A stretch of DNA of 62,358 bases from contig JAUJOJ010000004.1 of assembly GCA_030447665.1 (NCBI GenBank), forward strand, positions 39,512-101,869, read 5' to 3'. A program made the translations under genes and the position numbers. Positions 48,833 through 58,474 of the stretch are shown here, one piece after another (within the stretch, counting starts at the first letter, position 1; every line of letters starts with the position of its first letter). Below the pieces are notes generated by a model. That model was not told the DNA's origin. It saw only the letters and a program-made list of their open reading frames with translations, and did no database searches. The DNA comes from Allosphingosinicella sp. (GTDB lineage: Bacteria; Pseudomonadota; Alphaproteobacteria; Sphingomonadales; Sphingomonadaceae).

Positions 48833-48945
48833 CTAGTGCCGCTCCCGCTTCGCCTGCTCGCGCATCTCCAACTCGGTCGACTTCGGTTCGGGCCGGGGAG
48901 GCCTAGGGCGCAGGTACAGTGTGGCGCGGATTGTGGCGAAAACAC
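48833..48945 (-). other. Gene remnant ending like the response regulator
   Basis: A frame without a usable start codon ends in PRPPRPEPKSTELEMREQ and AKRERH then stop. The last residues, and about 25 bases, match the end of the response regulator at 48,076, so a small duplication is likely. The rest of 48,715-49,003 shows no other gene. Confidence 0.3.
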
Positions 48946-49003
48946 GTGCTTACTATGTGATTGCTAAACCGGAACAGAAAGTTATCCCCATCTTTGGCAA
49001 ACG

Positions 49004-50335
49004 ATGCTGCCGATGGAGCGCTACAACGCTCCGGGCAAGTCGTCGATGAACATGGACCTCCAGCCGAAATATGCTGACGAAGGCGGGGGCGTGGGCATTC
49101 AGATCTCGCCTCAGGTGCAACAAAATTTGGGCGTTCGAACTGCCCGCGTGGGGTTCGATAACCTGGCAGCGGCGATCGCTGTCGTGGGCCGAGTGGAGAC
49201 AGACGAGCGGAGGATCTTCGAGGTTCAGACGCTCACACCGGGCTTCGTCGAACAGCTGAGTGTCAGAGCGGTGGGGGAGCAGGTCGGCAGAGGAGCTCGG
49301 GTTGCGAGCGTCTATTCGCCGGAGCTGCTTGGTGCTCAATATGAGTACGCAGCCCTCCTCAAGATCCGCCGCTCGACGATAACGCCTGGCCTGCGCAGCG
49401 CAGCGCGCCAGAGATTGCAGCTGCTTGGTCTCCCCGAGGCGGCTATCCGCAACCTCGATCGGGGTGGGAAACCCCAGCGCACCTACGGCGTCTTTGCTCC
49501 GCGCTCCGGGATTGTGACCGCCATTGGCGCACGACCAGGCGCCCGCGTCGAACCGGGCCAGTCGATACTCACCTTGGCTGATCTTTCGCAGGTGTGGGTG
49601 GTCGCGGAAGTGCCCGAGGTTTCGCTTGGCCAAATTCGCGTGGGTCAGGAGGCGGAGATCTCGTTCCCGGCCTATGGAGGCGAGACCTTCCAAGGTCGCA
49701 TCGACTACATCTTCCCGACGCTCGACCCAGAAGCTCGTACCGCGCGAGTGCGTGTCACGCTGCCCAATCCGGGCGGGCGCCTCAAGATCGGCATGTTCGC
49801 GAACCTCACCATCGGCGGGGCGGCGACCGGCGGCCTGGTCGTTCCCACTGAGGCTGTAATCTCCACCGGCAGGCGCAACGTTGTCGTTGTTCAGCGTAGC
49901 GGCGGGTTCATCCCGGTCGAGGTCGAGGTTGGGCGCACGGTAGGAGACAGGACCGAAATCCGGCGGGGGCTCAACCTAAACGACGTGGTCGTGGTGTCTG
50001 GACAGTTCCTCATCGACTCCGAAGCCTCCCTTGCCGGCGTGATGGAACGTCTGTCGCGAGGGCAATCGCCTGCTGCCCAGCAGCAGAGGCAGACCGAGTT
50101 CATTCAGGGCCGAGGAGTCGTCAAAGGCGTTGACGGCGCGGGTGGTCGCATCACCCTCTCTCACGAGCCGCTACCGGCAATCAATTGGCCGGCGATGACG
50201 ATGACCTTCCCAGTCAAGGACCGCGCGGTTCTGCGGGGGCGGAAGGCCGGCGAGCGAGTGATGTTTGCCTTCCAGAGGCCTCAGCAGGGTCAAACCCCTG
50301 CGATCGAGCGCATCGCTCCGGAGGCGGCGCAATGA
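49004..50335 (+). CDS. cusB: CusB/CzcB-type RND periplasmic adaptor with C-terminal CusF domain, N-terminus truncated
   Basis: The adaptor joins the RND pump to an outer-membrane channel. The frame opens at [20 protein letters not shown], which in CusB proteins lies well after the signal peptide, inside the metal-binding N-terminal part (M-x-P...PGKS..M.MDL). A TAA stop is in frame just upstream, so the leader is gone and export is doubtful. The hairpin, lipoyl and beta-barrel domains follow ([39 protein letters not shown]). The last 75 residues are a CusF-type metal domain with [12 protein letters not shown]. The stop overlaps the cusA start. Confidence 0.8.
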   Translation: MLPMERYNAPGKSSMNMDLQPKYADEGGGVGIQISPQVQQNLGVRTARVGFDNLAAAIAVVGRVETDERRIFEVQTLTPGFVEQLSVRAVGEQVGRGARVASVYSPELLGAQYEYAALLKIRRSTITPGLRSAARQRLQLLGLPEAAIRNLDRGGKPQRTYGVFAPRSGIVTAIGARPGARVEPGQSILTLADLSQVWVVAEVPEVSLGQIRVGQEAEISFPAYGGETFQGRIDYIFPTLDPEARTARVRVTLPNPGGRLKIGMFANLTIGGAATGGLVVPTEAVISTGRRNVVVVQRSGGFIPVEVEVGRTVGDRTEIRRGLNLNDVVVVSGQFLIDSEASLAGVMERLSRGQSPAAQQQRQTEFIQGRGVVKGVDGAGGRITLSHEPLPAINWPAMTMTFPVKDRAVLRGRKAGERVMFAFQRPQQGQTPAIERIAPEAAQ

Positions 50336-53300
50336 TCGAACGGGTCATTCGTTGGTCAGCTGCGAACCGGCTGATCGTCCTTCTTGCCGCCGCCTTCATC
50401 ACGGCCGCAGGCTTGTACGCGGTGAGCAGGACTCCGCTCGATGCGATCCCGGACCTTTCGGACGTCCAAGTCATCATCCGAACGCCCTATCCGGGTCAGG
50501 CGCCTCAGATCGTCGAGGCGCAGATTACCTACCCGATCGCGACAACGATGCTGTCCGCCCCAAAGGTGAAGGCCGTTCGTGCCTTCTCCATGTTCGGCGA
50601 CTCGTTCGTCACGATCATTTTCGAGGATGGCACGGACCTATATTGGGCCCGGTCAAGAGTCCTTGAGTATCTGAACCAGGCGGCCGGCGGCTTGCCACCC
50701 GGGGTGACCCCGGCGTTAGGCCCGGACGCGACCGGCGTTGGCTGGGCTTATCAGTATGCCCTTGTAGACCGCACCGGCAATAATGACCTGGGGCAGCTTC
50801 GGGCGCTCCAGGACTGGTTCCTCAAATATCAGCTCAAGGAAGTGCCCGGTGTGGCCGAGGTCGCCAGCGTCGGCGGTATGGTTCGTGCCTTCCAGGTCGA
50901 GGTCGATCCTGAGAAGCTCCAGCTCTACCGGGTGTCGGTCGGCGACGTAATGGAAGCGCTGCAGACGGCGAACAATGAGACCGGCGGCTCGGTTATCGAG
51001 CAGGCGGAAGCCGAGTACATGATCCGGGTCGGCGGCTACCTGGAGTCGCTCGATGACTTTCGAAACATTCCCCTGAAGGTCAGCGCCGGCGGCGTCCCGG
51101 TCACGATCGGAGACGTTGCGCGCGTCCAGATCGTCCCTGAATTCCGGCGTGGCATCGCCGAGCTGAACGGCCAGGGCGAAGTGGCGGGCGGTGTGATCGT
51201 TGTTCGTGCTGGAGCAGACACCAGGTCGGTGATCGAGGCGGTCAAGGAGAAGCTTGAGGAACTCAAGACAGCTCTTCCCAAAGGCGTTGAGGTGGTGACG
51301 GTCTACGATCGGTCATCCCTTATCGAGCGGGCCATCGAGAACCTTTCTCATAAGCTCATCGAAGAGTTCATCGTCGTGGCGATCGTCTGCGTCGTCTTCC
51401 TCCTCCACCTGCGCTCAGCGCTGGTGGCGATCCTGACGCTCCCGCTCGGGATCCTCGCTGCGTTCACCGTGATGTACTATCAGGGGGTGAACGCGAACAT
51501 CCTCTCGCTTGGCGGCATCGCGCTGGCGATCGGCGCCATGGTCGATGCGGCCGTGGTGATGATCGAGAACGCCCACAAGAAGCTCGAGCACGCCGAGCAC
51601 GAGCATGGCGGCATGACGGAGGAGCTGCGCAAGCGAACGCTCGTCGACGCGGCCGTCGAGGTCGGCCCCGCGCTGTTCTTCTCGCTCCTGATCATCACGC
51701 TCTCGTTCCTGCCGGTCTTTTCGCTGGAGGCGCAGGAGGGGAAGCTCTTCTCGCCTCTGGCCCTCACCAAGACATACTCGATGGCGGCGGCGGCCGGGCT
51801 TTCGGTCACACTGATCCCGGTCCTAATGATCATGTTCATCAAGGGGAAGATCCGTCCTGAAGAGAAGAACCCGATCAATCGCTGGCTGATCGCTGCGTAC
51901 CGGCCTGCTCTTGTCTGGGTCATGAAGTGGCCCAAGCTCGTCCTTGGTCTTGCCATTGGAGCGCTTCTTCTCACTGCCTGGCCGCTGTCTCGTCTCGGAG
52001 GCGAGTTCATGCCTGCATTGGCGGAGGGCGACCTCCTCTACATGCCGACGGCGCTTCCAGGCCTGTCCGCGTCCAAAGCGTCTGAGCTTCTCCAGATCAC
52101 GAACCGCATGATCAAGACGGTTCCCGAGGTGAAGACGGTGTTCGGCAAGGCAGGACGCGCTGAGACGGCCACGGACCCGGCACCGCTCGAAATGTTCGAG
52201 ACGGTCATTCAGCTCAAGCCTCAGAGCCAATGGCGGCCTGGCATGACGATGGAGAAGCTGATCGCCGAGCTCGATACTCGCGTGAAGGTGCCCGGCCTTG
52301 CCAACGTGTTCGTGCCGCCGATCCGGAACAGGATCGACATGCTCGCGACGGGCATCAAGAGCCCGGTCGGTGTGAAGGTCAGCGGAGCTGATCTCGCGAC
52401 CCTCGACCGACTTGGAGCGAAGATCGCGCAGGTGGTGAAAACCGTTCCTGGCACCACTTCCGCTATCTCGGACCGCATCCTCGGCGGCCGCTACATCGAC
52501 ATCAAGATCGACCGGCTCGCGGCTGCTCGATACGGGCTGTCCATCGAAGACGTGCAGAACACGGCCGCCGGAGCAGTTGGCGGCATGTCGGTCGACGAGA
52601 AGATCGAGGGGCTGGCGCGGTTCCCGATCAACGTGCGCTTTCCCCGCGAAACGCGCGGGAGTGTGGAAGCTCTGCGTAATCTGCCACTCGTTGCTCCGAC
52701 CGGCGGCATCGTTCCGCTGGGCGCCGTCGCCAGCGTCGAGATCGCTGACGGTCCGGTGATGGTGAAAAGCGAGAACGCGCGGCCCTCCGCCTGGGTCTAC
52801 ATCGACGTTCGGGACCGCGACGTCGTCGGGTTCGTCAATGAGGCTCGCGAGAAGGTGGCGCGCGAGGTTCAGATGCCGCCTGGCTATTCAATCAGCTGGT
52901 CAGGCCAGTTCGAATATGCCGAGCGTGCGTCGAAGAGGTTGGCCGTCATCGTGCCGCTGACGATCGGCGTTATCTTCCTTCTACCTATCTCGCCTTTAAG
53001 CGAGTGCGTGAGCCGCTGATCGTCCTCTTGGCGCTGCCGTTCGCGCTCGTCGGCGGCGTCTGGCTGATTTACCTGATGGGTCACGCTATCTCGGTCGCGA
53101 CGGCGGTAGGCTTCATCGCTCTCGCGGGCCTTGCCGCTGAGTTCGGCGTCATCATGCTTGTCTACCTCGACAAGGCGATCGAGGAGCGGATCGAAGCCGG
53201 CAAGTTCTCCACGACCGAGGATCTCGAGGACGCGCTCATGGAAGGAGCGGTCTTGCGAGTGAGGCCAAAAGCCATGACGGCTGCGGTCATCCTTGCCGGT

Positions 53301-53513
53301 CTTTTCCCGCTGCTCATCGGCGAAGGCACCGGCTCGGAGATCATGCAGCGGCTCGCCGCTCCGATGGTCGGCGGGATGATCACCGCGCCGCTGCTGTCAC
53401 TCTTCGTTCTCCCTGCGATCTACAAGCTCCTCGGCGTGAAGCAGTTCATGCGTGAGGCTGTTGATCCTAAGGAGCCGGACGTCGCCCCGGCCGCGAAACC
53501 GCAGATGACTTAG
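50332..53513 (+). pseudogene. cusA: CusA-type heavy-metal RND efflux pump, frameshifted
   Basis: A heavy-metal RND pump of the Cu/Ag type: [18 protein letters not shown] start, [39 protein letters not shown] and [18 protein letters not shown]. The frame breaks at about 52,983-52,986, in a helix near residue 885, where VIFLL should continue [19 protein letters not shown]. That continuation is complete one frame over, to a stop at 53,513, including [18 protein letters not shown]. One missing base explains it. As read, the pump lacks its last four membrane helices. No outer-membrane channel gene is nearby. Confidence 0.85.
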
Positions 53514-53560
53514 CCGAAGGCTTCCCAGCTTGGATCAACCACCGACGATAGGAACCTGCG

Positions 53561-53686
53561 ATGATGATGGAAGGCCATGGAATGGCGATGATGATGGGTA
53601 TGGGAGTGGCCTGGCTCCTTACAATTGTGGCCCTGCTCCTCGGGATTGCCGCGCTCATCAAATACCTTCGATCCGGCCGCCACTGA
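53561..53686 (+). CDS. 41-residue Met-rich membrane peptide
   Basis: A short gene behind the pump: MMMEGHGMAMMMGMGVAWLL, then a single hydrophobic helix and a basic end (IKYLRSGRH). Eight of the first 14 residues are methionine, and one is a histidine, a composition suited to copper or silver binding. AGGAACC lies eight bases upstream of the ATG. It starts 47 bases after cusA in the same direction and is probably part of the metal-efflux operon. Family unknown. Confidence 0.65.
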   Translation: MMMEGHGMAMMMGMGVAWLLTIVALLLGIAALIKYLRSGRH

Positions 53687-54258
53687 TCGGCTTCTGCAAG
53701 TGGTCGAAGGTTCCGGTATTCAGTCCTCCCGCTCCGTTGTAGCGATAGCGAACACTAAAGATACCGGCGCTGGGACCAGACCGACCGTCCCGGAAAATAG
53801 CCAAAGGGGGCTCAATGTGATAGCCTCCGTCTCCGCCAATAAGGCATCGTTACCGCGCGCATAGTTTCGCGCGGCCCCTGAAAACTCCCATTTTCCGTAG
53901 ATTTTTGAGGGTATCGGTGAAAGGCGGGTGGGGGTGCCGGGCCGGCGATTACCCACTGGGTCTCTCGGTTGCACATGAAGCCGATCTGGCGCCTTCCAGA
54001 GTGCCGGGAATATCCCCCTGTGATCCAACTGCCATGGCTTAGTGTCCGCTAATTGCCAACCCCGGACATTTCAGCTCAAGATGTTGATTCCGAAAGCAGA
54101 CCTCTCGTTTGACGTTCGTGATGATGGCGCTTCCCGCACCACGCGTTTTAATTCGACAAGGCCGGAACCAAGCCTGCCCTGAGGCTTTTATGTTGCACCG
54201 CAGCAAAAGCGAGGCCGCCGAGGCCCGTAGCGGCGGATCCCCATCAGAAAGGCTTTGT
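53687..54258. other. Gene-poor stretch at right end of island
   Basis: No supported gene. It contains the 15-bp tRNA-Ser repeat (next entry) and beyond it a change to generic intergenic sequence. An open frame on the minus strand (53,720-54,028) lacks family features or a ribosome site. Confidence 0.5.
53824..53838 (+). other. attR-like copy of the tRNA-Ser 3' end
   Basis: CCTCCGTCTCCGCCA matches 40,672-40,686 exactly, in the same direction. No other tRNA features are present here, so this is a duplicated 3' end, as left by integration of an element at the tRNA gene. Confidence 0.65.
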
Positions 54259-55232
54259 ATGACTTTGCGCCAGACACTCGAGGCGGCCCCGACCAGGACC
54301 AAAGAACTCATTGAAAAGCTTGGCGGCACGTCCAACCAGGCACTCAAAACCCGCGACAGCCTGTTTGCCGAGCTGAAGGAGCAATTGGGCCTATATCTCG
54401 ACGTGGAAGACCAGCATCTTCTGCCGCTGCTTCGCAAGCATCCGGAGACGAAGCCGCTCGCGTCGGATGCAACCAAGGCAAGCAAGGACCTGCGCGCCCG
54501 GCTGAGAGAAGTCGAAGCAGCGCCTCGGGACAATGACGAATTCCTTGCCAAGGTGAAAGAGCTTCAGACGCTTCTCCAGCAGCACGTCAGGGATGAGCGT
54601 CGCGATCTCCTGCCGGCTGTCCTGAAGGCGCTCGACGATGATGAAGCCGGCAAGCTGGCCGACGCCATCGACGGCGGTTTCGCTGAAGCCGAGGAAGCGA
54701 AGCGCGGCAAGCGCCAAGCCGCTGCTTCGGCGAAGAGAGAGGCTGAACTGGCGGAGCAGGCCGAGGCGGCCGAGCGCGCGGCGCGGCGCGCCGAGAAGAC
54801 AGCGGCGCGTGACGCTCGCGCGGCGGCGGACCGGGCGGCAGAAGCGGCCACCGCCACGATCGCTCAAGCTGTTGAGCGAACCAGCGAAGCAGCCTCGCAA
54901 GCGCAGGGTGCGCTGACCAGCTATAGCGGCACGTTCCAGAAGGCCACGGCTGATCTTCGTGCGATGTCGGCCTCGACGAGCATCGCCGCGCAGGGGCTTC
55001 ACAGCTCATGTCGGCCTGGATGGAGTGGATCGGCAAGGCCACCCGCGCTCAAGCGGACGCGTCCCGCCGCATGCTGGAGTGCACCAACGTCGCGCAACTG
55101 GCCGAAGTGCAAAGCGAGATCCTGTCGAACGCGACAAGCAATCTCATCGAAAGCAACGCGGCCTTTCTAGAGATAGCGCAGCAGACGTCGAAGAAGGCAC
55201 TTTCGCCGCTCGAAATCCAGCGGGCCCGATAG
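54259..55232 (+). pseudogene. Hemerythrin-like plus phasin-like fusion protein, frameshifted
   Basis: The first 160 residues are helical with His and Glu placed as in hemerythrin HHE domains (YLDVEDQHLLPLLRKHPE, LLQQHVRDERRDLLPAVL). An Ala/Glu/Arg coiled coil follows (about residues 175-235). The end is phasin-like: TSYSGTFQKATADLRAMSA, then, after a one-base loss near 54,994-55,007, LMSAWMEWIGKATRAQAD and NLIESNAAFLEIAQQTSKKA to the stop at 55,232. In the frame as read, the tail is nonsense to 55,170. Phasins coat polyhydroxyalkanoate granules; the iron site could sense oxygen or NO. Confidence 0.65.
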
Positions 55233-55342
55233 CGACACCGGGAGGAGGGGGTAGACGACCCCCTCCTCCCTCGTCCAGCCCGGCGCACTCGCGGCGCCTT
55301 GTCTCACGACCCCCGCCTGGAACGATCAAGCGCGCGCTCCCG

Positions 55343-55585
55343 TCACTCCAGACCGACGAACTCTATCGCGTCTTTGAAAAAGAGGGTGTGGATGTTCTTG
55401 CCCCCTTCATCGCGAACTTCGATGCTGTAGCCCATGTTGACGTGCCCGCTCAGGCAATCGTCGGCGATGATCTCCCGAGCGGCCCTGAGCGTGCGCCGGG
55501 GAACGTCGGCCAGGTCGAGGTTCGACCCCTGCTGGTCCAGCAGATAGTCTGAATGGTCGCAAAGGTGGAAAAACATCTTAGGCAC
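55343..55585 (-). CDS. DUF6894-like small protein
   Basis: An 80-residue protein from GTG at 55585 (MPKMFFHLCDHSDYLLDQQG, then RRTLRAAREIIADDCLSG and SIEVRDEGGKNIHTLFFKDA). The arrangement of an N-terminal aromatic strand, an Ala-rich helix and two strands is that of the short DUF6894 proteins common in Alphaproteobacteria. Function unknown. An ATG at 55576 is the alternative start. Two relatives lie at 57.6 and 58 kb. Confidence 0.6.
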   Translation of the reverse strand: MPKMFFHLCDHSDYLLDQQGSNLDLADVPRRTLRAAREIIADDCLSGHVNMGYSIEVRDEGGKNIHTLFFKDAIEFVGLE

Positions 55586-55717
55586 GGGCGCTCCTCTTTG
55601 ACGGGAGCACTGCCGGTCTCTCAGCCGTAGGAGCAATCTACTCTTACGGTCTAAGCTAAGCGAACGAAGCGGCCCCATGTTCCGCGCCAGCCTTGGCTGC
55701 CTGGGGCGGGAGCGATA

Positions 55718-56467
55718 TCAGGCAAGCGCCGAGGGCTGCTCCGGCATGTGGAGATAATGGGTGTTGAAGTCCCCCGCCCGGGCCAGCTGCTGCCAATCGA
55801 GGATGATCACCGATCGCCTGGTACGTTCCGTAAGGCCCTCCCGATCCAGGGCCATCAACGTCCGGTTGACGTGGACCGACGTCAGCCCGACCACGTCGCC
55901 GATCTGCTCCTGCGTCATCGGGAGCTCATAATTGCATGTTTCCCCGAGACCGATCGCCTCCAGCCGCACCGCGAACTCGCACAGAAAGTGAGCGATGCGC
56001 TGCTTGGCATTGCGCCGGCCGACATTGGCGATCCACTCCCGAAAGATCGATCCGTCGATCAGCGTCTCCAGCCACATGGCCTTGCCCACGGAGCTGAAAG
56101 AGAATGCCAGCTCTTCCAGCGACGTGCGCGGGATGAATGCGACCTCACATTGAGTGAGGGTCTGCACATTATGGTCGGAGCTTGCGAAGAAGGTGTTTTG
56201 CAGGTCCACCATGTCGCCCGCCATGTGAATGGCAAGGATCTGACGCCCTCCGTTGGCAACGATCTTATGCCGGTAGGAAAAGCCGGAGAGCATCAGGCAA
56301 CAGTGGCTTGGCCGGTCGCGTTCGCGAACGATGTGCTCGCCGGCCGGCATCACACGCACCGAATGCGGCAGCGCCAACACTGCAGCACTGGCGGGTTCGG
56401 ACAGAGGCACTCTGCTGCCCAGTCTCTGTGCAAAAGCTGTCAGCGGGTGCGGGTCTCGGCTGCTCAT
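55718..56467 (-). CDS. Crp/Fnr-family transcription regulator
   Basis: A 249-residue regulator: N-terminal cyclic-nucleotide-type barrel (MPAGEHIVRERDRPSHCCLM, AIHMAGDMVDLQNTF), a dimer helix and a C-terminal winged helix with the HTH in MTQEQIGDVVGLTSVHVNRTLMAL. It lacks the Fnr cysteine cluster and belongs to the group found in sphingomonads and rhizobia that respond to unknown signals. The start at 56467 was chosen on family length. It is divergent from a second regulator of the same family. Confidence 0.85.
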   Translation of the reverse strand: MSSRDPHPLTAFAQRLGSRVPLSEPASAAVLALPHSVRVMPAGEHIVRERDRPSHCCLMLSGFSYRHKIVANGGRQILAIHMAGDMVDLQNTFFASSDHNVQTLTQCEVAFIPRTSLEELAFSFSSVGKAMWLETLIDGSIFREWIANVGRRNAKQRIAHFLCEFAVRLEAIGLGETCNYELPMTQEQIGDVVGLTSVHVNRTLMALDREGLTERTRRSVIILDWQQLARAGDFNTHYLHMPEQPSALA

Positions 56468-56768
56468 CGGCGCTCCTCGCGCAAGAGGAGCGACTGCGTC
56501 TCTCCGCTGCCTTGATGCCATGGCAGCACGCGGCGGGGCGTCATTAACATTTGTTGGGCGACAAGCCAGCCCGGTAATCCTGGGTCAGGTAGCTCTCCGT
56601 CATGGTTCAGCTCCGAGGCGCCACAGCTCTGACAAAAGTTAGCGCGATTCGATTAGTAGCCCAATTTGATTCATATTAAGAGACTCCCATCATCGGGAAA
56701 CAGCCTGCAGGCTTCGGTGGCTGAGAGACCGGTCGTCGCGCTCCCGCTTGCAAAAAGGGAGCCGCATC
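56468..56768. promoter_or_regulatory. Divergent promoter region between two Crp/Fnr genes
   Basis: A 301-base region without a gene. The right half is AT-richer than its surroundings (AATTTGATTCATATTAAGAG at about 56,661-56,680) and probably holds the promoter of the rightward gene. A perfect Fnr-type TTGAT-N4-ATCAA box is not seen. Confidence 0.35.
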
Positions 56769-57563
56769 ATGAGCCTCTCGTTACCCAATCCGTTCCAAAG
56801 CTGGTTCGAAAAGCTCGCCAGCCGTTCCACATTGGGCGGGCAGGAGCGCGAAGCGATACTCCGCCTTCCGGGGCACGCGACCCAAGTTCAATCCAACCGG
56901 GACATCGTGCACTTGGGAGAGCGGGTCGATCATGCGTCGCTGGTCGTGAGTGGGCTGATCGGGCGCTTCGGCCAGAACAGCGAAGGCCAAAGGCAGATCA
57001 TCGCGGTTCACATCGGCGGCGACATGGCCGACCTGCACTCCGTGGTGGCACCCGACGCCGCCTCGGCGCTTCAGGCTCTCAGCGTCACCACCATCCTAAA
57101 GGTCCCCCACTCGGCACTGAGGGAAGTGGCAAGGCGCTACCCGGCGATTGCCGAAGCCTTTTGGAGGGAGTCGGTCGTTGATGCCGCGGTGCTTGCGGAG
57201 TGGGTCGTGAACGTCGGCCGAAGAGACGCCCGCACGAGGGCCGCTCACCTATTATGCGAAATGGCCTGCCGCTACGAAGCAACGGACAGCGACCTCGGCT
57301 TGAGCTTCGACTTTCCTGCCACGCAGGTCCATCTGGCGGACATGATGGCGCTCACTGCGGTGCATGTGAACCGCACATTGAAGGCCCTCAGGGACGACGG
57401 GCTGGCGAACGTTCGTAAAAGGACTGTGCATATCCTCGATTGGAACGGCATCGTCGCAGCGGGCGAGTTCGACCCGACCTACCTGCAGATCGCCAAGCCG
57501 GCGAATGACAATGGGAGCCGCCTTGAAGCTAGACCAAGATCGCTTCAGGTTGGATCAACCTGA
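56769..57563 (+). CDS. Crp/Fnr-family transcription regulator, C-terminus extended by repeat
   Basis: A 264-residue regulator of the same group as its divergent neighbour: barrel with VHLGERVDHASLVVSGLIG and VHIGGDMADLHSVVA, and a winged helix with ATQVHLADMMALTAVHVNRTLKAL. The natural end is near TYLQIAKPANDNGS; the last residues (RPRSLQVGST) are encoded by the 129-bp repeat, which begins at 57,529. The repeat thus supplies the present stop codon, with probably little effect on the folded part. Confidence 0.85.
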   Translation: MSLSLPNPFQSWFEKLASRSTLGGQEREAILRLPGHATQVQSNRDIVHLGERVDHASLVVSGLIGRFGQNSEGQRQIIAVHIGGDMADLHSVVAPDAASALQALSVTTILKVPHSALREVARRYPAIAEAFWRESVVDAAVLAEWVVNVGRRDARTRAAHLLCEMACRYEATDSDLGLSFDFPATQVHLADMMALTAVHVNRTLKALRDDGLANVRKRTVHILDWNGIVAAGEFDPTYLQIAKPANDNGSRLEARPRSLQVGST

Positions 57564-57657
57564 AGCGTGAATCTTGGTCTCAACCATTCGAATAGAGCCA
57601 GATTCACGCTTTCGGCGGAAGCGCGAAGCGCTTCCACCTCAAACGATCTGGCTCTAG
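57529..57657. repeat. 129-bp palindromic repeat, copy B (inverted)
   Basis: Reverse complement of 47,258-47,386 with four mismatches and CTAG at both ends. It lies between the ends of the Crp/Fnr gene and a DUF6894 gene, overlapping the coding ends of both. Confidence 0.85.
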
Positions 57658-57893
57658 GCTGGCCGTTCGATAGCCTCCGCAAAGGCAATGGTAAGGACGT
57701 GGTGCCCCTCGGCGTCGTCGACCTCGACACGTTCGGAGAGGGCGAGGCGTCCCTCCAGAACCTCGGCCGCGATGATGCCGCGCGCTCCGAGAATGGCCTG
57801 CTGCCGGGCCGCATCGACGTCGGGCAGATCCAGGCCCTCTTCGTCCTCGGCCTCTATCCGACCACCCCGAACGTGGAAATAGTAACGGGACAT
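57654..57893 (-). CDS. DUF6894-like small protein
   Basis: A 79-residue protein with the family start MSRYYFHVRGGRIEAEDEEG, then DAARQQAILGARGIIAAEVL and VEVDDAEGHHVLTIAFAEA. Its stop codon (TAG) is in the CTAG end of the 129-bp repeat. Function unknown. Confidence 0.7.
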   Translation of the reverse strand: MSRYYFHVRGGRIEAEDEEGLDLPDVDAARQQAILGARGIIAAEVLEGRLALSERVEVDDAEGHHVLTIAFAEAIERPA

Positions 57894-57963
57894 TCGGCTT
57901 CGATATCAGCTTGCCGCTGAACGTCTGCTAAATGGATGAAGCCGCGCCTACGCCACCGCGGGA

Positions 57964-58227
57964 TCATCGTTGGGGTTTTCCTGTCTCGGCCGGTTCGGCC
58001 ACCGCTTCGCGAAACGACACGGTTGAGATGAGCCGGTGGTCTTCGTCCTCGATCTCTATGAACGAGGCCCTCCTCAGCACACCGGCCCTTACTTCCCCGG
58101 CCAGGATGTCTCGGAGACCATCAACTGCCATCAGGCGCGCAGCGTCCAGATCCGGAAGCTCCGCGCCTTCCTCGTCTTCAGTGAAGCCTTTGCCATCGCA
58201 GACGTGCAGGTAGTAGCGGGGCATCAA
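57964..58227 (-). CDS. DUF6894-like small protein
   Basis: An 87-residue relative of the previous gene (MMPRYYLHVCDGKGFTEDEE, DAARLMAVDGLRDILAGEV, IEIEDEDHRLISTVSFREAV). It lies 70 bases upstream of that gene in the same direction and the pair may be a tandem duplication. Start at 58227 or one codon later. Confidence 0.7.
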   Translation of the reverse strand: MMPRYYLHVCDGKGFTEDEEGAELPDLDAARLMAVDGLRDILAGEVRAGVLRRASFIEIEDEDHRLISTVSFREAVAEPAETGKPQR

Positions 58228-58474
58228 CGCGAAATGCGATCAGCCCTCCTTCGGTTCCCGCGTTGCCGTCACGGCGCAACTCCGAACCTGTTGCGGCCGG
58301 CCGATCGCCGCAATTTCGGCCTCGCAGCCTGTTAAATAGATTTGCGGCCGCATCATGCCGGTGATGTCGACGCACAGCCTTCGGCTCGTGTCGAAGCCGA
58401 TCTGCCGGATCAATGGGCGAGCCGATATCGAGCGGCCGATTGCAACGCTCCAGCTTGTTCTTTAGCGTCCTCCC

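Noticed and set aside
53720..54028. 102-residue minus-strand frame across the right att-like site
   Set aside because: No family, no ribosome site, and it spans the tRNA-derived repeat.
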